From contig CP119308.1 in NCBI GenBank assembly GCA_029203165.1, forward strand, positions 62,001 to 126,000: a stretch of DNA of 64,000 nucleotides. The letters are read 5' to 3'. A program made the translations under genes and the position numbers. The stretch's first letter is position 1; each line of letters begins with the position of its first letter. The notes under the pieces were generated by a model. It had not been told where the DNA came from, made no database searches, and saw nothing but the letters and a program-made list of their open reading frames with translations. Source of the stretch: Candidatus Microbacterium colombiense. Lineage in GTDB: Bacteria > Actinomycetota > Actinomycetes > Actinomycetales > Microbacteriaceae. This document shows positions 40,576 to 49,721 of the stretch, in pieces.

Positions 40576-41469
40576 TCACGCCGCCACGCGCCGCACGCGG
40601 GCACGCGAGCGCTGTACGATCCAGCACACCACGTAGATCGTGAACGACAGCGTGGTGATGTACGGGCTCACGGGGAGGGTTCCGGCGAGGGCGAGCAGGA
40701 TGCCGCCGACGGCCGAGACGAAACCGAACAGCGCAGCCAGGAGGGGCACAGCGACCGGCCCCGCGGTGATCCGCATCGCTGCGGCAGCCGGGGTCACCAG
40801 CAGCGCCATCACCAACAGCGCGCCGATGATGTGCACGCTGACCGCGACGATGAGTCCGAGCAGCACCATGAACAGCAGGCTGACCGCGCGGGTCGGCACA
40901 CCGCGCGCCGCGGCCGACTCGGGGTCGAGCGAGTCGAAGCGCAGCGGATTCCACATGACCAGCAGTCCGACCAGCACGACACCGCTGATGCCGATCAGCC
41001 ATCCGAGGTCAGGGCTCGAGACCGAGACGATCTGCCCGGTGAGCAGGCTGAAGCGGTTGGCACTGCGTCCGTCGTAGAGCGACAGGAACAGGATGCCGAG
41101 GCCGAGGCCGAACGGCATGAGCACCCCGACGATCGAGTTCCGGTCGCGGGCCTTCGCGCCGAGCAACCCGATCAGGATCGCGGCCACCAGCGCTCCGCCG
41201 AGCGAACCGACCACCACGCTGCCACCGAACAGGAGCGCAGCCGCGGCTCCGGCGAACGAGAGCTCGCTCACCCCGTGCACCGCGAAGGCGAGGTCGCGCT
41301 GCATCACGAAGACGCCGATCAGGCCGCCGACGATGCCGAGCACGGCGCCGGCGATGATCGAGTTCGCGAGCAGGGCCACGAGCTCGCCGTAGTCCTGGAA
41401 GGAGAAGACGTCACTCCAGTCGACCATCGGCACGATGCCGGAGAGGACGGTGCCGGTCACGACGTTCAT
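40576..41469 (-). CDS. znuB: Zinc ABC transporter permease
   Basis: 297 residues with eight or nine helices of the ABC-3 family: FMQRDLAFAVHGVSELSFAGAAAALLFGG contains the segment seen in metal permeases, and RITAGPVAVPLLAALFGFVSAVGGILLA the C-terminal part. ATG overlaps the znuC stop by 4 bp. It works with ZnuA and ZnuC to bring Zn2+ (or Mn2+) into the cell. Confidence 0.92.
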   Translation of the reverse strand: MNVVTGTVLSGIVPMVDWSDVFSFQDYGELVALLANSIIAGAVLGIVGGLIGVFVMQRDLAFAVHGVSELSFAGAAAALLFGGSVVVGSLGGALVAAILIGLLGAKARDRNSIVGVLMPFGLGLGILFLSLYDGRSANRFSLLTGQIVSVSSPDLGWLIGISGVVLVGLLVMWNPLRFDSLDPESAAARGVPTRAVSLLFMVLLGLIVAVSVHIIGALLVMALLVTPAAAAMRITAGPVAVPLLAALFGFVSAVGGILLALAGTLPVSPYITTLSFTIYVVCWIVQRSRARVRRVAA

Positions 41470-42326
41470 GCGGCACCTCCGTGGTCGTGGTCGTCATCAT
41501 GGAAGTGGTGCGGCTCGGCATCCGGAACGCCGACCACGACCAGGCGATCACCCGCCCGCAGCACGAACACCGGGGTGCCGTAGAGCTCGGTGAGCACGCG
41601 CGTCTGCAGCACTTCGTCGGGGGTGCCGAGCAGGAAGCGTCCACCCGCGATGTAGAGGATGCGGTCGACGCGCCCCAGGATCGGGTTGATGTCGTGCGTG
41701 ACGAACAGCACCGCGGCACCGCGCTCGCGGCGCTGGCGGTCGATGATGTCGGTCACCCCGACCTGATTCGCGAGGTCGAGGTTCGACAGGGGCTCGTCGC
41801 ACAGCAGCAACGAGGGCTCGTCGGCGAGCGCCTGCCCGACCCTCAGCCGCTGCTGCTCGCCGCCCGAGAGCATGCCGACGCGCCGGTCGGCGTAGTGCGC
41901 GGCGCCGACGGCCTCGAGCAGCCGATCGACCTTCGCGCGGTCGCCGCGGTGCGGGATCGGGAACCCGAAGCGGCTGCCCTGCACGCCGAGGGCGACCAGG
42001 TCGCGGGCGCGCATGCTGGTGTCGGGCGCGAGGGAACGCTGCTGGGGGATGTAGCCGATGCGCGAGTTGCCGCGATGCACCGGTTCGCCGGCGACACGGA
42101 TCGTGCCGGACGACAGGGGCTGCAGGCCCAGGATGCTGCGCAGCAGGGTGGTCTTGCCCGAGCCGGACGGCCCGAGCACCGCGATGAACTCGCCGGGCTG
42201 CACCGAGAGGTCGAGCCCCGACCAGAGTTCGCGGGAGTCGCGATGCAGCGACGCGTTCGCGATCTCGAGGACGGGGCTCGCCGTGGCATCCGGCGTCGCT
42301 GCGCGCGCGGCAGCGCCGGCGCTCAC
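41466..42326 (-). CDS. znuC: Zinc ABC transporter ATP-binding protein
   Basis: 286 residues. Walker A GPSGSGKTT, signature LSGGEQQRLRVGQAL, Walker B LLLCDEPLSNLD, and the switch His in VTHDI are all present. A C-terminal His-rich tail (EPHHFHDDDHDHGG) is likely to bind zinc. The start overlaps the znuA stop by 4 bp, so A, C and B are one operon. Confidence 0.94.
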   Translation of the reverse strand: MSAGAAARAATPDATASPVLEIANASLHRDSRELWSGLDLSVQPGEFIAVLGPSGSGKTTLLRSILGLQPLSSGTIRVAGEPVHRGNSRIGYIPQQRSLAPDTSMRARDLVALGVQGSRFGFPIPHRGDRAKVDRLLEAVGAAHYADRRVGMLSGGEQQRLRVGQALADEPSLLLCDEPLSNLDLANQVGVTDIIDRQRRERGAAVLFVTHDINPILGRVDRILYIAGGRFLLGTPDEVLQTRVLTELYGTPVFVLRAGDRLVVVGVPDAEPHHFHDDDHDHGGAA

Positions 42327-43309
42327 GACTGGATCGCGGCGGCGAGGCTCTGGATCGCGTCACGCATCCACTCAGAGTACGACGATCCGTCGGTGAGCAG
42401 CTCCGTGAAGGCGACGACAGGGATGCCGGCATCCTTCGCGGCAGCCTCGACCCGCTGAGTCTCGGCGCCTCCGGTCTGCGCGTTGGTGAGCAGTGCACCC
42501 ACCTCACCGCTGTCGATCACGTTCAGCGACTCGAGCAGCACGGCGGGGGCGACGTCGGTGCCCTCCTCGACCGACTCGGCGAAACCCTCGGGTGTGACGT
42601 CGGTGAGACCGGCGGCTGCGGCGAGGTAGCCGGGGAGCGGCTCGGTGATGAAGACGTTCACGCCCTCGGCATCGGCCTGGAGCCCGGCGAGGTCGGCCTC
42701 GAAGCCCTCGAGGTCTGCCGTGAGATCCGCCGCGTTCGCCTCGAAGTCGGCCTTGCCGTCGGGGTCGAGTTCGCTCAGCTCGTCGGTGATCGCCTCGACG
42801 ACGTGGATCATCGTGTGCGGGTCGAACCAGACGTGCTCGTTGAAGCCCTCGATGTGGTTGTGACCCTCGTGGCCCTCGGCGTCTTCGGCGTGATCGTGGT
42901 CGTGCTCGGCCTCGTCAGCGGAGTCGTCATGGCCCTCGTTGCCGGGGAAGTCGTGCGAGTACTCGACCGCGGTGACGACGTGCGGGTCGTTCGCATCCTG
43001 CAGCAGCGTGTCGACGAACGCGTCGTAGCCGCCGCCGTTCTCGATCACGAGGTCGGCCTTCTGCACGGTCAGCCGGTCGCGGGCCGTGGCTTCGTACGAG
43101 TGCGGATCCTGTGTGGCGGACTCGATGATCGAGGTCACGTCGACGCGGTCGCCACCGATCTGCGCGGCGATGTCGCCGTACACATTGGTGCTCGCGACGA
43201 CCTGGATCGCTCCGTCGCCGCCCTCTCCCGCTGCAGGGGCGGCAGTGCATCCGGCCAGGGTGAGGGCTGCGACGGAGGCGAGGGCGAGGGCGACGACGGG
43301 CTTCTTCAT
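42323..43309 (-). CDS. znuA: Zinc ABC transporter substrate-binding lipoprotein
   Basis: 328 residues. The signal peptide ends at the lipobox LAGC (Cys about 21). Metal ligands fit the cluster A-I pattern: His in DPHSYEATARD, the His-rich acidic loop EAEHDHDHAEDAEGHEGHNH (about 130-155), His in EHVWFDPHTM, and a later acidic residue. ATG 43309 lies 6 nt from TAGAGT, so translation is probably leaderless. A Zur-like box covers the promoter. Confidence 0.94.
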   Translation of the reverse strand: MKKPVVALALASVAALTLAGCTAAPAAGEGGDGAIQVVASTNVYGDIAAQIGGDRVDVTSIIESATQDPHSYEATARDRLTVQKADLVIENGGGYDAFVDTLLQDANDPHVVTAVEYSHDFPGNEGHDDSADEAEHDHDHAEDAEGHEGHNHIEGFNEHVWFDPHTMIHVVEAITDELSELDPDGKADFEANAADLTADLEGFEADLAGLQADAEGVNVFITEPLPGYLAAAAGLTDVTPEGFAESVEEGTDVAPAVLLESLNVIDSGEVGALLTNAQTGGAETQRVEAAAKDAGIPVVAFTELLTDGSSYSEWMRDAIQSLAAAIQS

Positions 43310-43345
43310 GCTCTCACTCTAAACGCTAATGAGAACCATTATCAA
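43310..43345 (-). promoter_or_regulatory. znuA promoter with Zur-type box
   Basis: On the minus strand, TTGATA (43345-43340), an 18-bp spacer and TAGAGT (43321-43316) precede the ATG by 6 nt. TGATAATGGTTCTCA (43344-43330) matches the actinobacterial Zur consensus TGAAAATGATTTTCA at 12 of 15 positions and has five of seven palindromic pairs. It overlaps the -35 and spacer, where Zn-bound Zur would block transcription. Confidence 0.75.
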
Positions 43346-43370
43346 ATTGGCTGTGTGTTCTTCGTCTGGG

Positions 43371-43436
43371 GGTAGGAGATGACGCGGAGGTAGGCCGATC
43401 CGGCTGGGATCGACCTACCTCCGCTCCATCGCCTAC
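43371..43436. repeat. Nested palindromic element, family A, copy 1
   Basis: GGTAGG at 43371 and 43389 (18 bp apart), and CCTAC at 43414-43415 and 43432 (18 bp apart), with GCGGAGGTAGG inner arms around a short GATCC/GGATC centre. The right end overlaps the stop codon (TAG) of the GH13 gene. It may also act as that gene's terminator. Confidence 0.82.
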
Positions 43437-45112
43437 GCTCGTGCGATCCAGGCGGTGGCGTCGCCCGGAAGAGCGCCCGTGGCGAGCGCCGAGGTCGACA
43501 GCACGACATCAGCGGCATCCGCGCCCAGGTCGAACGGCTCGGAGCCGAAGTTGGTCACGACCTGCCACCCGTTCGGCCGCGCGAGGCGTAGAACGTCGGC
43601 TCGCCCGGTCTCGATCCACTCCAGGTTCTCGTCGGCCTGCAGCAGATGCCGCAACCGCAGCGCCTCGCGATACAGCGACAGGGTCGATGAAGGGTCGGCG
43701 GCCTCCACCTCGACCGCATACTCGGCGAACCACGTGGGCTGCGGGAAGTGCGCCTCGCCCGCGCCGAAGCCGAAGGACGAACCGGATGCGGTCCACGGCA
43801 GTGGCACGCGGCATCCGTCCCGTCCGACCCCGTCTCCGGCATCGTCGCGGAAGAACGCCGGGTCCTGCCGGTGCTCCGGCGCGATCTGTGCGACCTCCTG
43901 CAGGCCGAGCTCCTCGCCCTGATACAGGTACGTGCTGCCGGGCAGGCCCAGCAGCAGCAGCGTCGCCGCGTGCGCCCGACGCAGCCCGCGCTCGCGGTCC
44001 ACCCCGCTGGACGGACCTCCCGCCTCCAGCCACTCGATGCCCTGCTTGATCTGACGACCGTTCAGCGGCGGCAGGCCGTAGCGGGTGGCATGCCGGGTCA
44101 CGTCGTGGTTCGACAGCACCCACGTCGTCGACGATCCTGTCGAATGCGCCTGGGCGAGGTTGTCGGTGATGATGCGGCGGAAGTCGGAGGCCACGAAGTC
44201 GGCGACCAGCAGATCGAAGTTGAACGCCTGGCCGAGTCCCTCCGCCGAGGCGTACTTCGCACGGCGCTCGGGTGTCTCGACCCAGGCCTCGGCCACAGCG
44301 GTACGGGGCGGGTCGTACTCGTCGAACACGGCACGCCACTCGGCGTAGATCTCGTGCACGTCGTCGCGGTCGATCAGCGGATGCCGGCCTGATGTGCGGT
44401 CCATCGCGTCCAGCTCCGCCTGGCTGGGCAGCGGCTCGGTCAGGTCCTTCGTGAGCATGTGCGCGACGTCGATGCGGAAGCCGTCGACGCCGCGGTCCGA
44501 CCAGAAACGCAGTGTCTGGAGGAAGTCCGCACGCACCTCGGGGTGGTCCCAGTTCAGGTCGGGCTGCTCGACGGCGAAGCTGTGCAGGTACCACTGCCCG
44601 TCTGCGACACGCTCCCAAGCGTTCCCGCCAAATGCCGCTCGCCAGTCCGTCGGCGGTTCCGCGCCGTCGGGACCGCTGCCCTCGCGGAAGATGTACCGGT
44701 CACGGGCGGCCGACCCGCGGCCGGCGGCGAGCGCCTCCTGGAACCACGCGTGCAGGTCGGAGCTGTGGTTCGGGACGATGTCGACCACGACCCGGATGCC
44801 GCGCGCGTGAAGAGCCGCGACCATGTCGTCGAAATCGGCGAGGGTGCCCAGGCGCGGATCCACGTTCCGGTAGTCGGCGACGTCGTACCCGCCGTCGGCG
44901 AGCGCCGAGGGGTAGAACGGACTCAGCCACACCGCATCGATGCCGAGCTCAGCCAGGTAGTCGGCGCGCGAGACGATGCCCGGGATGTCGCCGAGCCCGT
45001 CGCCGTTCGCATCGGCGAAACTGCGCGGATAGATCTGGTAGACGGCCGCCTGCCGCCACCAGGCGGCCGTCTTCTCGTCTTCGTGGGACGCGGTGAGAAG
45101 CGCATCGGTCAT
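43433..45112 (-). CDS. GH13 alpha-glucosidase (oligo-1,6-glucosidase type)
   Basis: 559 residues. WWRQAAVYQIYPRSFADANGDG is the N-terminal region I neighbour, DIVPNHSSD is region I, GFRIDVA holds the nucleophile Asp, AVAEAWVE the acid/base Glu and SNHDV the third Asp. These are typical of GH13_30/GH13_31 alpha-glucosidases. No signal peptide is present, so it should act on imported disaccharides in the cytoplasm. AGAAGGAG precedes the ATG. It is the last gene of the sugar ABC operon. Confidence 0.94.
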   Translation of the reverse strand: MTDALLTASHEDEKTAAWWRQAAVYQIYPRSFADANGDGLGDIPGIVSRADYLAELGIDAVWLSPFYPSALADGGYDVADYRNVDPRLGTLADFDDMVAALHARGIRVVVDIVPNHSSDLHAWFQEALAAGRGSAARDRYIFREGSGPDGAEPPTDWRAAFGGNAWERVADGQWYLHSFAVEQPDLNWDHPEVRADFLQTLRFWSDRGVDGFRIDVAHMLTKDLTEPLPSQAELDAMDRTSGRHPLIDRDDVHEIYAEWRAVFDEYDPPRTAVAEAWVETPERRAKYASAEGLGQAFNFDLLVADFVASDFRRIITDNLAQAHSTGSSTTWVLSNHDVTRHATRYGLPPLNGRQIKQGIEWLEAGGPSSGVDRERGLRRAHAATLLLLGLPGSTYLYQGEELGLQEVAQIAPEHRQDPAFFRDDAGDGVGRDGCRVPLPWTASGSSFGFGAGEAHFPQPTWFAEYAVEVEAADPSSTLSLYREALRLRHLLQADENLEWIETGRADVLRLARPNGWQVVTNFGSEPFDLGADAADVVLSTSALATGALPGDATAWIARA

Positions 45113-45160
45113 AGGGGTGGTGCTCCTTCTTGTTGTTGCGGTCTGGTGAGGCGCCAGGTC

Positions 45161-46039
45161 TCAGCCCTTGACGGCGCCCTGCGTGACACCCTCCATGACG
45201 AAGCGCTGCGTGAACAGGTACGCCAGGATCGCCGGGGCCATCGCCATCAGGTACGAGGCGAACGACACGTTGTAGTTGTTGCTGAACTGGTTCTGGAAGA
45301 GGTTCTGCCGCACCGGCAAGGTCTGCAACGCCGGATCGGAGATGATGAGCGACGGCATCATGAAGTCGTTCCAGGCGTACAGGAACGCGAAGATGCCGAC
45401 CGTGGCACTCATCGGCGCGAGCAGCGGGAAGATGAGCTGCCAGAACGTCTGCCAGGTCGTGGCACCGTCGATGCGCGCACTCTCCTCGAGCTCCAGCGGG
45501 ATCGAACGCAGGAACGCCGTGAACAGCAGCACGCTGAAGCTGAGCTGGAACATCGTGGCGAGGATGATCACGCCGAAGGGGTTGTCGAGGCCCACGCGCC
45601 CGGTGAGCTGGATCTGCGGCAGCGCCACCACCGGGAACGGGATGAACATCGCCGCCAGCAGGTAGAAGAACGAGTAGCGGAACAGCTTGCGGTCCCAGTT
45701 GCGCACGATCGCGTAGGAGGCGAACGCCGCGAGCACGATGGTCGCGATCACGGTACCGGCGGTGACCAGCAGCGAGATGCCCGCGCCGACGGGGAACCTG
45801 GTCAGGTTCCAGGCCTCGACGAATCCCTCCAGACTGAACGGGGCAGGCAGCGAGAAGGCGTTCCCGTCGACGGCCTGTTCCGTGGTCTTGAACGCCATCG
45901 AGATGGTCACGTACAGCGGCAGCAGCACGGTGACGGCGCACAGGATCAGGATGATGGTGCCGGACCAGTTGACGCGCTCCATGCGGATGCGCGGCTTCTT
46001 CCCGGAGGCGGTGACGGTGGTGATGGTCTGCGTCGACAT
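45161..46039 (-). CDS. Sugar ABC transporter permease, MalG-like
   Basis: 292 residues with six helices. The EAA loop is ELEESARIDGATTWQTFWQLIFPLLAP, as in carbohydrate uptake CUT1 permeases. Its ATG shares one base with the stop of the upstream permease (TGATG). It pairs with the MalF-like gene; the ATPase must come from elsewhere (a shared MsiK-type subunit). Confidence 0.93.
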   Translation of the reverse strand: MSTQTITTVTASGKKPRIRMERVNWSGTIILILCAVTVLLPLYVTISMAFKTTEQAVDGNAFSLPAPFSLEGFVEAWNLTRFPVGAGISLLVTAGTVIATIVLAAFASYAIVRNWDRKLFRYSFFYLLAAMFIPFPVVALPQIQLTGRVGLDNPFGVIILATMFQLSFSVLLFTAFLRSIPLELEESARIDGATTWQTFWQLIFPLLAPMSATVGIFAFLYAWNDFMMPSLIISDPALQTLPVRQNLFQNQFSNNYNVSFASYLMAMAPAILAYLFTQRFVMEGVTQGAVKG

Positions 46040-47010
46040 CAGAGGGCGTTCCTTCCGCGGGTCAGCGAGAGCTGCAGCAGGGAGATGAGCACGGCGACGA
46101 TGAAGAAGATCGTCGCATTGGCCATCTGGTAGGCGTAGTCGCCGCCGTTGAAGCCCGCGATGATGGTCATCGCGACGCTGCGGGTGGAGGTTCCCGGCCC
46201 GCCGTTGGTGAGTCCGACGATGATGTCGTAGGCGTTGAGGAATCCCTTGAACCCGAGGATCACGTTGATCACCACGTAGCCGGCGACGAGCGGAAGAGTG
46301 ATGCGGGTCAGCTGCTGGGTCTTGCTCGCCCCGTCGATGCTCGCGGCCTCGTACACCTCGCCCGGCACCGAGAGCAGGCCCGCGATGTAGATCAGCAGCG
46401 TGCCGGGCACGGCCTGCCACGCGGTCACGATCACGATCGCGATCCAGGCGAGATCCGGGTTCGCGAGCAGGCTCGTCGACAGCCACGGGATGCCGGTGGC
46501 GGCGCCGGCGGCGGGGATCGAGTTGGAGAACAGGAAGTTGAAGACGTAGGCGATGATGATGCCCGAGATGACCATCGGGATGACGAAGACGGTGCGCAGC
46601 CCGGTCTTGAAGCGGATGCGGGAGGTCAGCCCCACCGCCAGCAGGAACGCGACCACGTTGACGACGATCACCGTGGCGATCGAGAAGCCGAACGTGAACA
46701 GGTAGCTCTGCAGGATGGCCGGATCGCTGAACATCGCGATGTAGTTCGTCAGGCCGTTGAAGTTCCACTCGCCGATCCCGATGGAGTCGGTGAAGCTGAA
46801 GAAGATGCCCATGACCCCGGGCACCGTGATCGCGAGCGTGAAGAGCACGAGCGTCGGCAGCAGGAACAGATAGTAGATCGGCTCGACCCGGCGGGTGCGC
46901 CGACCGAGCTTGCGCGGCCCGCCGGTGACGATCGCCGTGGTGTCGGTGGTCGGGGTGTTCGGCTTGGTGATGCGGGGAGCTGCCGGGTTCGGCAGTGCGG
47001 TGTTCGTCAT
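46039..47010 (-). CDS. Sugar ABC transporter permease, MalF-like
   Basis: 323 residues. A cytoplasmic Pro/Thr-rich N-terminus of about 40 residues precedes six helices. The EAA loop is VPGEVYEAASIDGASKTQQLTRITLPLV. It overlaps the solute-binding protein gene by 4 bp and the MalG-like gene by one, giving one operon. Confidence 0.93.
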   Translation of the reverse strand: MTNTALPNPAAPRITKPNTPTTDTTAIVTGGPRKLGRRTRRVEPIYYLFLLPTLVLFTLAITVPGVMGIFFSFTDSIGIGEWNFNGLTNYIAMFSDPAILQSYLFTFGFSIATVIVVNVVAFLLAVGLTSRIRFKTGLRTVFVIPMVISGIIIAYVFNFLFSNSIPAAGAATGIPWLSTSLLANPDLAWIAIVIVTAWQAVPGTLLIYIAGLLSVPGEVYEAASIDGASKTQQLTRITLPLVAGYVVINVILGFKGFLNAYDIIVGLTNGGPGTSTRSVAMTIIAGFNGGDYAYQMANATIFFIVAVLISLLQLSLTRGRNAL

Positions 47011-48350
47011 GGCGCGGACTCCTCTGTCTCGCCGGATGCGGATGCGTCGCCCGATGCCGAGTCCTGGGTCGACGGGATCGGAGCGCGGAACGCGATCCTC
47101 GCCCAGTCGGCATCCATGGTGCGCAGGGTCGAGGTGGTGGACGCGCCGAGCACCATCGCCTGGGCGTAGTTGAAGATCGGGAGCGTCTTGGGGACGAGCA
47201 CGGACGGACCCTGGTAGATCTGCCCGTTGTCGTAGTACTCGATCATTCCCTCGACCCGCGGATCATCGGGCGCCGGGGCGCCGTCGGTCGGGGTGAAGCC
47301 GAGCTGGGAGGCGTTGTACTCCTCGATGTTCTGAGGTTCGTAGAGGAACTCGAGGAAGTCGCGGGCGGCCTCCTGATGCCGTGATCCCTCGGGGATCATC
47401 GCCGCGAGGTCCATGTTGACGCGCACGCCGAGGTCGGCGGGGTCGTCGGTCATGGGCAACGGGAAGGTGCCGAGCTCGAGGTCGGGCGCGGTCTTCGCGA
47501 TCTCGCTGAAAGCCCAGGGGCCCTGCAGGTACATCGCCGCCTCGCCCTTCGCGAAGGCCAGGTTGCCGTCGCCGTAGCCGCGGCTCGCGGCATCCGCATT
47601 CGTGTACTCGTCGGCGAGCAGCATCATCCGATCCATGGGCTCGGCGAAGTCCTTCTGGAACGACACGTCGGAGTCGGGGCCGACCCCCGTGCCTTCCTGG
47701 GCGAGTGCGTCGAAGAAGTCGATCACGTCGACGGAGCCGCCGGCGGTGTAGTCGTACCAGCCCTGACCCACGGTCCAGTCGTCCTTGAACGTGGCGTAGA
47801 ACGGGTCGATGCCGGCATCCTTCAGTTGGTCGCAGACGGCGATGAGCTCATCCCAGGTCTTCGGCACCTCGAGACCCTGCGCCTCGAAGATCTCCTTGTT
47901 GTAGATGACGGATGCCGCCATCACGGAGTACGGAAGGGCGCTCGTGCGACCGGGGCAGGAACCGTACTGATCCATGAGCGGCTGCAGGTCGTCGCGGATG
48001 TCCGACGCCGCATCCGTCTCGGAGAGGTCGGTGAGCGCACAGCGCTGCACGAAGCGGGCGATCTCGTAGTTGTAGTTGGCGAGCATGATGTCGGGCGGGT
48101 TGCCCCGCACGAAACTGGCAGAGACGACGTCGACGCCCGAGGTGTCGATCTCGACGCGCACGTCGTCCTGCGAGGCGTTGTAGGCCGCGACCAGCTCGGT
48201 CATGAAGCCGATCGCCTCGCGTTTGCTGAAGGTGAAGCGGATGGTCTCCGCCCCGGAGCCGGCTGCGCAACTCGTGAGAGCGGCCCCGACGAGCGTGAGC
48301 CCGAGGGCCCCGGCGACCCAGCGCACCGCGCGTGTTCGATTCACAGACAC
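47007..48350 (-). CDS. Sugar ABC transporter solute-binding lipoprotein
   Basis: 447 residues. A signal peptide with lipobox LTSC (Cys about 28) is followed by a family 1 solute-binding fold: NPPDIMLANYNYEIARFV, SALPYSVMAASVIYNKEIF, FAKGEAAMYLQGPWAF. The C-terminus is a Ser/Asp/Glu-rich tail (QDSASGDASASGETEESAP). The neighbouring GH13 enzyme and ROK regulator suggest a maltose- or isomaltose-type oligosaccharide. It is the first gene of the operon. Confidence 0.93.
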   Translation of the reverse strand: MSVNRTRAVRWVAGALGLTLVGAALTSCAAGSGAETIRFTFSKREAIGFMTELVAAYNASQDDVRVEIDTSGVDVVSASFVRGNPPDIMLANYNYEIARFVQRCALTDLSETDAASDIRDDLQPLMDQYGSCPGRTSALPYSVMAASVIYNKEIFEAQGLEVPKTWDELIAVCDQLKDAGIDPFYATFKDDWTVGQGWYDYTAGGSVDVIDFFDALAQEGTGVGPDSDVSFQKDFAEPMDRMMLLADEYTNADAASRGYGDGNLAFAKGEAAMYLQGPWAFSEIAKTAPDLELGTFPLPMTDDPADLGVRVNMDLAAMIPEGSRHQEAARDFLEFLYEPQNIEEYNASQLGFTPTDGAPAPDDPRVEGMIEYYDNGQIYQGPSVLVPKTLPIFNYAQAMVLGASTTSTLRTMDADWARIAFRAPIPSTQDSASGDASASGETEESAP

Positions 48351-48364
48351 CGTCGTCCTTTCGA

Positions 48365-48402
48365 TATGTAGATCCGCGTACTAAATCTAGTGAGCGAATT
48401 TA
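48365..48402. promoter_or_regulatory. Divergent promoter with candidate ROK operator
   Basis: The AT-rich inverted repeat ACTAAAT (48380-48386) / ATTTACT (48398-48404, one mismatch) lies between the sugar ABC operon and the ROK gene. TACATA on the minus strand (48370-48365) is a possible -10 of the ABC operon. ROK repressors bind AT-rich inverted repeats of this kind. Confidence 0.5.
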
Positions 48403-48450
48403 CTTTGTCGAACGGTACTCTCTCATTGGATGAGAGGGAGGTCAAGGCCT

Positions 48451-49671
48451 GTGACAGAAGTCTCCGCAGACCTGGGCACCGGACGCGCGAGCGTCGGTGC
48501 CGTGCTCGACTTCGCCTGGACCACCGGGGAGTTCACCGCGACCGAGGTGATGGCGAGCACGTCGATGACCCGCTCCACCGCCATCGACGCGATCGACACG
48601 CTCGTCGGCGCAGCCGTGCTGACAGAGCTCCCGAACGCCCGCGTCGCCGGAAGCTACCGCTCCGGCCGCCCCTCCCGCCGCTTCGTGCTGTCGGCCGCGC
48701 TGGGAGTCGTGATCGGCGTGGATGCCGGCGACACGCACCTCGCCGTCACGGTCGCCGATCTGCGCGACCGCGCGCTCGTGCACCACCGCACCGACCTCGA
48801 TCCCTCGCAATCCGCCGCCGAGCGACGCAAGACCATCCTCGGACGGATGGATGATGCGTTGACCGAGGCCGAACACGCGCGCGGCGACGTCCTGGCCGTG
48901 TGCATCGGCGTGGCCGCGCCGGTGAATCGTGACGGCATCTCGCCCCCGCATCCCGACGGGTTCTGGGAGCGCACCAACCCCGGTCTCGCCGAGGCGCTGC
49001 GCGGCTGGGCGCCCGTCGTGCAGATCAAGAACGATGCCCAGCTCGCCGCGATCGCGGAGGGTGCGGAAGGCGCCGCGATCGGATGCCGCGACTACGTCGC
49101 CCTGCTCGCGAGCGAGCGGTTCGGCGGGGGCGTGGTGGTCGACGGGCACGTGCTGCACGGCGCGCACGGCGGCGTCGGCGAGGGCGTGGTGTTCGACCAC
49201 ATCGTCGGCGTCGGCTCAGCCTTCGGCCTCCGCTACGCCGTACAGGACCAGGTGCGCTCGGCCATGGACGCCGGCGAGATCGCCTCCGGCGGCGCAGTCG
49301 GCCGACTGGTCGAGGGTGACCGCATCGATCCCCGCCTCCTGCTCACGCTCGCGGCGTCGGGCGATGCGGATGCCCTGCTCGTGACCTCCCGTGTCGGAGC
49401 CACCGTGGCCCGCATCGTCGGCGTGCTCGGGAGCATGTACGACCCCGACCGAGTGATCGTGTGCGGAGCTGTCGCCGAGAGCATCGAGCCCGTGCTCGCC
49501 GCGGCCCGGCGCATCCTGCCGGACGAACTGCATCTGCCCGCGCCCGAGATCCTCGCCTCGACGCTCGGCGCCGAAGTGGTGTCGGTCGGCGCCGTGGCGA
49601 CCGCGCGCCGCCTCGCGCGGGAGCGCGCGGTGCCCCTGCTCGCGGAGCAGCGGCTGCGCGCCTCGGCGTAG
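48451..49671 (+). CDS. ROK family transcriptional repressor
   Basis: 406 residues. The winged-helix N-terminus (TGEFTATEVMASTSMTRSTAIDAIDTLVGAAVL) joins a ROK sugar-kinase-like domain (GVVIGVDAGDTHLAVTVADL, later ERFGGGVVVDGHVLHGAHGGVGE). The zinc-binding Cys cluster of ROK kinases is absent, so kinase activity is doubtful. GTG 48451 is preferred, since GAGGGAGGT stands 8 nt upstream; an ATG at 48430 lies ahead of that site. It should sense the imported sugar and repress the divergent ABC/GH13 operon. Confidence 0.9.
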   Translation: MTEVSADLGTGRASVGAVLDFAWTTGEFTATEVMASTSMTRSTAIDAIDTLVGAAVLTELPNARVAGSYRSGRPSRRFVLSAALGVVIGVDAGDTHLAVTVADLRDRALVHHRTDLDPSQSAAERRKTILGRMDDALTEAEHARGDVLAVCIGVAAPVNRDGISPPHPDGFWERTNPGLAEALRGWAPVVQIKNDAQLAAIAEGAEGAAIGCRDYVALLASERFGGGVVVDGHVLHGAHGGVGEGVVFDHIVGVGSAFGLRYAVQDQVRSAMDAGEIASGGAVGRLVEGDRIDPRLLLTLAASGDADALLVTSRVGATVARIVGVLGSMYDPDRVIVCGAVAESIEPVLAAARRILPDELHLPAPEILASTLGAEVVSVGAVATARRLARERAVPLLAEQRLRASA

Positions 49672-49721
49672 CCCGCGGCATCCCCCGCCCTTGCTGCGCT
49701 CGTGTGTCGCACCGTCCGGGC

